This document shows positions 58,649 through 64,000 of a stretch of 64,000 nucleotides of DNA, in pieces. Location of the stretch: the NCBI GenBank assembly GCA_036852015.1, contig JAANDG010000124.1, positions 62,001 through 126,000 on the forward strand, read 5' to 3'. This DNA comes from Pelodera strongyloides (lineage: Eukaryota; Nematoda; Chromadorea; Rhabditida; Rhabditidae). A model generated the notes under the pieces. It was not told the DNA's origin and did not search any database. It worked only from the letters and a program-made list of their open reading frames with translations. The translations under genes were made by a program, and so were the position numbers. How positions within the stretch are numbered: the first letter of the stretch is position 1; every line of letters starts with the position of its first letter.

Positions 58649-61084
58649 TTAATTATTGGAGCGATTGTCCAATTTGGTGAGCAGCTTCACGCTTTTTTCG
58701 ATCAATTCTGTGAAGAAGTTGGCGCGGACGAATCTAAAACAATAATGTATAAGGTTGTCCGTGATGTGGAAGGGTGCCCAGAGATGTCAAATGAGGGATT
58801 TCTTAGTGCCAAGGAGTGTCATGTATCTTGGATTGGTACCCAGCTATATTGCATGCACCTGTAAGGGTGTCAAAGGGAGTCAAGTAGAGTAGGATATTTG
58901 TGTCAGAGGGTGTCAATGATACCCAGTTGTATTCAAGGTCCAATGTCAATGGTAGAAACATTTCAAAGTAGGCAGATGTCTCTTGTTCTGTCAATAATCA
59001 TCATCGGTCACTTGTTCTAGTAATTATCTTATTATAATATGTATATACATACCGAACGTTGGTGGGTTCTCCGTAAACTGGAGCATAATCTTCGGGAGCA
59101 GTGACGGGCACCTTCTCATCGGTGTCATCTTGAACGATCAGGGCAACTGGGGCGTCCTGGAGTTTTAGTGAGACTTAGAATTTTTGACATTATTTTGTTG
59201 CGACGGGCAGCATAAATATAAATTGCGGTCGTACCATAAAATGAAGCGTCAAATTATACTTTTGAAAATTGAATCAAAGTTCTTGAATTTAATATTATAA
59301 CACTTTTACAGATTTTGAGCCTAAGAGTCTTTTTTGTGAGCGTTGAGTATCTGTCAACGGGAATATTTGTTGGGGGCAACAAGTTGCTGGTGCAGCAGAA
59401 AATGAAGCTACGAATATTTGAACTTGTATCCAACCTTGGACGACTCCTCGCTAATCTTGTTAAGGTGGGCGATCTTCAGATTCTGCAGGGCTCTTCTCTT
59501 TCTTCCGCCTCCGCATCCGCAGCAGCCACATCCTCCGCAACAGCATGGTCTGCAGCAACAGCAGCAGGGACGGCAGCAGCAGCTAGAAATATGTTTTACT
59601 GGGATTAACAGAAGAACTTAACATAGTATAATAGTGCACATAAACTATGAATTATCTACAAAGACCATAGTGAACAGATTACAAGAAAGAACGGTCACAG
59701 CTAGTTACAAGTTAGAGTTTCTAATATCAGGCAACTCAAGCGACTTGTGGTCTTAGAGTTAATGCTCAAAACTCAGAGTGTGAAACTGCCACAATTAAAA
59801 AATGCTCACCATCTGCAACAACAGCATCTGCAGCAACATTTGCAGCAGCAGCATCGGCAACAACGGCAGCAACAGCAGCAACTGAAAATATTCCCCGTTT
59901 ACAAGCCACGTTCAAGCACAGTAATATTTTGTTCAAGCACAGTAATATTTTGGTACTTGTAAATTTAGACTCGAACCCTTTGTAGCCTCATTACTCCCGA
60001 AGAAACCATATTTTCAGATGCGAGGTATTTCAATCGTCTCATTGGTCTAAAACTTGGAAGGGTGCTTTTCTCGTGCGACCAAGTGCCTTGCCTAATTACT
60101 ACCACAATTCCCACCAACATTTAAGCTTAATTCCTTAATTATCCTAATTAGCCAGTTTCTGAATAACTAACGGTCTACAACAGCAGCATCCGCATCCGCC
60201 TTGTCTCTTAACGCGGACTCCAGTCTTCTCATCAACTTCGGTTAATTCAGTGGTCAGAGTGTCGATCTGTAAAAGGCCAATTATAGCAGCTATAGCACTG
60301 GAACTCAAGAGTTGAACACTGATTTGAATATATTTTGAATATTTATTATACTCATTAAAAGAGCGCAACGCTGTGTTAGAACTTTGTGCTTAGAATCTAG
60401 GGCTTGCAATAGTTGTAAAAGTCAGACGGACTAGACTCAAAATTATTTGGGATACTAAACACAAACACTAGACGTAGGGCCCTTTTTTACTTGCGAGGCA
60501 CAACGTCTTGCAAGGATACCTGCTAAAACAGGGATTACCAATTGGCATGATGACAAAGATAATAATAAAAGGTGTACATATTCCCTTTATATGGTCAACA
60601 TAATTATGCCGCAATTGCCCTACCTCCTTTGTTTCTGGAAGAGCTAGTGCTGTGGTTTCTTCAACGGCCTTGTCTACATCTGTCCGCGATAAGGGAGAAG
60701 CCTGGAAGTAATTACATATGTAATTAAGCAATTAAGCAATTAAGGGCTTCGTAATTAACAGCTAGAACATCTAATACTATCAAATCCTATCCGAAAGTTG
60801 ACTAATATTTATCCTAACAAAAAGAAAGAAAACCCTATAATATACTTCGCTTTTTGTGCCAGTTTACTTTACAGGTAGTGCAAACGAATTTTTTTTACTT
60901 ATAAGTAAAACGCGTGCTACATTGCGATTGTAAAATGTGTGTTATGGTAAAAAAACGTTTGAAGAGTAAAACCTGCATAAAAACAAAAAGTAGATGAAAT
61001 AAAAGAAACGATACATAATCTTACCTTGCACGAGCAGAAGAGCACAAATGCTGCTAGAGCGATGGAGAGCACGATTTTTGCCAT
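58649..61084 (-). CDS. Secreted polycysteine protein
   Basis: Seven exons on the minus strand, every junction in phase: 61084-61025, 60701-60624, 60266-60172, 59881-59810, 59582-59435, 59156-59053, 58733-58649; 213 residues. Residues 1-18 are a signal peptide (MAKIVLSIALAAFVLFCS). An acidic/Thr-rich propeptide-like part ends VRVKR (63-67). Residues 71-125 are a cysteine block: runs of two to five Cys separated only by single Arg, Lys, Pro or Gly (CCCCCRCCRCCCC style); I count 39 Cys in 55 residues. GGG and RKRR (129-132) follow, then a C-terminal region with DAPVALIVQDDTDEKVPV and a helical end (FFTELIEKSVKLLTKLDN). The dibasic sites on both sides suggest release of the block as a peptide of about 60 residues. 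No known domain is recognised; cross-linked matrix, metal binding or antimicrobial roles are all conjecture. TATA-like box upstream. Three exons encode the block, so it is not a simple microsatellite. Confidence 0.9.
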
Positions 61085-61137
61085 TTTAGAAAAGCTTTGA
61101 ATGCTTGGGATGCCTGCTTCCATCCCTCGGTGCCCAT

Positions 61138-61146
61138 CTTATATCC
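61138..61146 (-). promoter_or_regulatory. TATA-like box of the polycysteine gene
   Basis: On the minus strand GGGATATAAGATGGG lies about 55 bp upstream of the ATG, with no SL-type acceptor between them. This fits a short, directly initiated 5' UTR, common in strongly expressed nematode genes. The region just upstream (61155-61230) is CpG-rich. Confidence 0.5.
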
Positions 61147-61259
61147 CACCACGCGGTGTTTGTTGTGCTGTCAGCGCACCGTGCGCGCGCTGTATCCGCG
61201 TTGGTGACGGCACGCGGGCGGACACGGCAGCGGACGTCTTTATGCGGTAGTACGTGAAG

Positions 61260-62009
61260 AATCACGTCATTTTTTTTCAAAAATCACGGGAGATCTTTGA
61301 ATTATTGAGAGAATACTAGGATGGGTTTCTTGATGCCCCAGCAATAGCTAGTACATGATAATGGAAGATTGAACACTGAATGATTTTATTTCAGATTTAG
61401 TAGAATGGGAAACTAGAATAAGAATACTTTGGCAATAATTAGTCTACCACGCTTGGTGTATATCTTCGTTCTTGTCTATTGAACTGCGAAGTCTTTGCGT
61501 GTCGCAATGTTTCTCAACATTTCATAAACTGGAGACTAGCTTCAATACTAGACGAGACGAGCATGCCAAGGCAAGGTCTTATTATTAACTTATTATTAAA
61601 ATTACAAAATTATTATTACATAAATTTTAATAGACTCGCATAGCTTACTATGCCTTACCAGTAGAAGGAAAACATCAAACATACATTTCACTTTATTCGT
61701 GCTTCAACGTTATTCTGCCATCTTTTTCGTACTTGAATTTCATTCGTGAATTTACACCTTCGTTCAAAACTATTGAAACTGGTTCATAGTATATGCACCA
61801 AAGTCATTACTAGGTAAAAAAATTTTTGGTTGTATTGGTATTGGTGACACTAAAATATTTCCGAGCAACATCTAATAAATGCTTTCGAATGCCGATAAAT
61901 TTATAAAAACCATTAGGATTGTAGTTTGTACTTTTGTCGTACTTATATTGGCAATTCACTACATTTGCCTTACAATTAGTGCCCGCGGTGTCTCTTGCTT
62001 GCACCCAGT
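61260..62009. other. Intergenic, nothing recognised
   Basis: AT-rich sequence between the divergent polycysteine gene and the duplicated locus. No gene or repeat was recognised. Confidence 0.5.
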
Positions 62010-63505
62010 TGCCTAAGCCCCGCCCCCCACAATTTAGCATGCGAAAATTAAACTAGACATTAGAATATGTGACGCTCGCATGCAAATAGTTTATTTTATT
62101 TTTCAATCACTTTAGACACGTGTCGTTATTTAGAACTTGCTTTCTATTGTCTCTTACTTTTGTTTTATATTACTTTGTGTATTTGCTATTATTTTACAGA
62201 TTTAGTTCAAAATAAGTTTGCTGTGCATGTTTATCATAAGATTCGGGTAGTCTTCTATCTGAAATAGGTTTCATATATACGATATTAGTTTTTAATTCTT
62301 TTCTAGCTTGTAAATTCGTATTACATTTTTGTATTTCGAGATGGCATCAATCGTTTGCTCTAATCAGATTCAAAAGTCAAGTCCCTTTGAATATTGTAAG
62401 GTGAAAAGTTTTCGCTATTTCTTCTCAATACTTTATTATCAATACATTGTTATTCGGTTATTCGGTTCGTTTTCTTTGTGAGTTTAAAGTGCGGTGTTCG
62501 ACATACTGCATACGATATTTCCTTTTCAAATGACTATTTCTTATGTTTCTTTTTCAGGGGTCCTGCTTCCTGCTTGAGCTCGAGCTTATCGTCATCCACG
62601 TTGAGAACACTGCTGACAGCGCCAACGTCGATGTGTCTGAGCTCTTCCAACGGCCTGAGCTACCAGATGCTACCATTCCTGCCATGTGGAGCACCTCAAT
62701 GAAGGCTACGGCACCTAAGGAGACTTCAACAATATGGTGGGTTCAATTCACATGATAATGCTATATGGCTAATTCACTCGGCACATGAGAGCTGTAAAAG
62801 GATGAATTTGCATGATATGCATGTAAATTCATACTGTATTTTTTTGCGTTCTCCAATCATTAGAACCTTTCGGAAATGTCAATCCCGAACGACAAATTTG
62901 CATGTCGTCCTTTCGGAAAGAGCATCCCGAACGCGCCTTTATTCTGCGTGAATTACCAACTTTCGATGTGCTGAGCACTTTTCGTCACTTTCACCGTACC
63001 GTGTTATCAACAGCAAGTGCGCGCACCCTACGTAAAATCGGGTAGCCTTCTAACTAAAGTTCATCAAAATGAAGTTTCCATGTAAACTATTGACTGTTGA
63101 GCCATGCGATGCTGCATTACCGAGGAGCGTTTTATTATTGTAATAACGAGTATTCTACAATGCCTTGCAAATGTTTATGGTCATTTTATATTTTATAGGC
63201 GTCCGGCCTGATCTTGTCAACAACATCGAGGAGCACGTCGGTGTGAGTGACCACATCCACGGAGTGGACGGCGAGGGGGATTGCGACAACGTCGTTAGCG
63301 ATGCACTCGGCGGATATGCATGCAGGGACACGCTACCTGAGAGAGAGAGAGGAGAACTGAAAGGTTGGTTACAGTTTTTCGATTGCTTAATTCTTGGTTA
63401 GGCTGGTTCCTCCATTCATTGAAATTCGCAAGTCTACAAAACATTTTGTTTCTTTCCTCTTGGAATAGAAAGAAAAGCGCTAAATGACTGTTTTCTAACG
63501 TGTGA
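62010..63505 (+). repeat. Duplicated locus, copy 2 (inverted to copy 1)
   Basis: Aligns with the reverse complement of 36895-38419 across exons, introns and flanks, 24 kb away in opposite orientation. It lacks the nested MITE of copy 1, so it carries the empty site. Divergence is moderate in introns and exons alike. Confidence 0.85.
62200..63363 (+). pseudogene. Degenerate small secreted-type gene, copy 2
   Basis: Blocks equivalent to copy 1: about 62200-62264, 62558-62736 and 63199-63363. In block 1 the copy-1 ATG is ATA and stop codons follow, so the start exon is lost. Block 2 is open: LELELIVIHVENTADSANVD, then SELFQRPELPDATIPAMW, ending at donor ATG|GTGGGT. Block 3 is open: DLVNNIEEHVGVSDHIHGVD, later CRDTL, with donor AAG|GTTGGT. 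Open blocks 2-3 argue for recent decay, or for a gene using an exon 1 I did not find. No family is recognised. Confidence 0.45.
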
Positions 63506-63705
63506 GTGTGAAAGCCATTAAAAAATCTTTTGATTTCTTATACTGGAGGAGCCAGTTTCAACTAATTGGTTATGATGCTGATTCTGAATTGTATTATTTT
63601 GGAAGACTAAACGAACGCCGGACACCAGTTATGCCTGAAATGTCTGAAACGCCTGAAATAAAGTATGGACGTATGGAAGTAATATTATCGAACATACAAC
63701 ATTTT

Positions 63706-63889
63706 TAAAGCGAAATACCCCGGTTTTTGAAACGCATCGTGGACAACTGAATTCTTACGTATTTATGTAAAGTTGCTCGAATTTAGCTCTATTCTATTTT
63801 TTGTTATAATTTATGTTCATTGGCAAAATCTGCATAAGAATACTGGTGCACTCGATGTGTTTCAAAAACCGGCCGTTATTTCGCTTTAA
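63706..63889. mobile_element. MITE, family 1
   Basis: TTAAAGCGAAATACCCCGG at the left (a small deletion in the GGCCGG core) and AACCGGCCGTTATTTCGCTT at the right, 184 bp. After it the window ends in unremarkable purine-rich sequence. Confidence 0.85.
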
Positions 63890-64000
63890 ATCAAGATGCA
63901 GAGTTGGCATATAAATAACATGCAAGGAGGAGATAGTAGAGACGTAGAGAAAGGGAAGCGGGGCTCAGGATACATTAATAAGTGAGAGAGAGCGAGAGTG

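Noticed and set aside
59747..59962. Plus-strand poly-Gln/His frame
   Set aside because: It is the antisense of the polycysteine exon 4, whose minus-strand splice phases are fully consistent.

Overview
The window reads as nuclear DNA of a nematode, most likely a rhabditid with a repeat-rich genome. Genes are split into many short exons, and almost every 3' splice site fits the nematode consensus (T)TTTCAG. Start codons sit just after SL-type acceptors. An interstitial run of the nematode telomere unit (TTAGGC/GCCTAA) lies near 12.0 kb. Several products are nematode-typical: a C-x3-C-x3-C repeat protein, an inactive-looking acireductone dioxygenase, a globin and an AP-2 factor. Species cannot be fixed from this sequence alone. 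Exon models were built by hand from reading frame, splice phase and family similarity; nothing was searched.

Layout. The 3' part of a PAN/Apple-domain gene (+) fills 55-2861. From 2.9 to 14.3 kb is a repeat field: MITEs, a miniature LTR retrotransposon with a doubled LTR (6218-8200), a tRNA-derived SINE, a 65-bp minisatellite (10888-11471) and a telomere-like tract, with one possible small gene (10210-12621). A globin gene (+) spans 14366-22160. The next 8.4 kb is gene-poor and contains a very long poly(C) tract (28380-28705). An acireductone dioxygenase-like gene (+) lies at 30589-33251 and lacks three of its four metal ligands. From 33.3 to 39.6 kb there is a fold-back element, CT microsatellite and one copy of a ~1.5-kb duplicated locus (36895-38419). 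An AP-2 transcription factor gene (+), 401 codons in 12 exons, is at 39649-44914. A secreted C_tripleX (abu/pqn-like) protein (+), 745 codons in 16 exons, is at 48328-56942. A secreted polycysteine protein (-), 213 codons in 7 exons, is at 58649-61084. The second, inverted copy of the duplicated locus is at 62010-63505.

The genes do not form an operon or pathway; they are separately spaced, with introns and intergenic DNA packed with related repeats. At least four MITE families, tRNA-derived SINEs and LTR pieces recur, several of them immediately upstream of 3' splice sites. The two cysteine-rich secreted products lie tail to tail within 13 kb; both have signal peptides and dibasic cleavage sites and both look extracellular, possibly cuticle-related, which is inference.

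The most unusual items are: the polycysteine block (39 Cys in 55 residues) bracketed by two dibasic processing sites; an in-phase C_tripleX exon whose expected acceptor reads TTTCAT instead of TTTCAG; the dioxygenase without its H-x-H-x3-E ligands; a globin model with no recognisable CD/E-helix exon; and the inverted duplication in which one copy preserves the empty site of a nested MITE.
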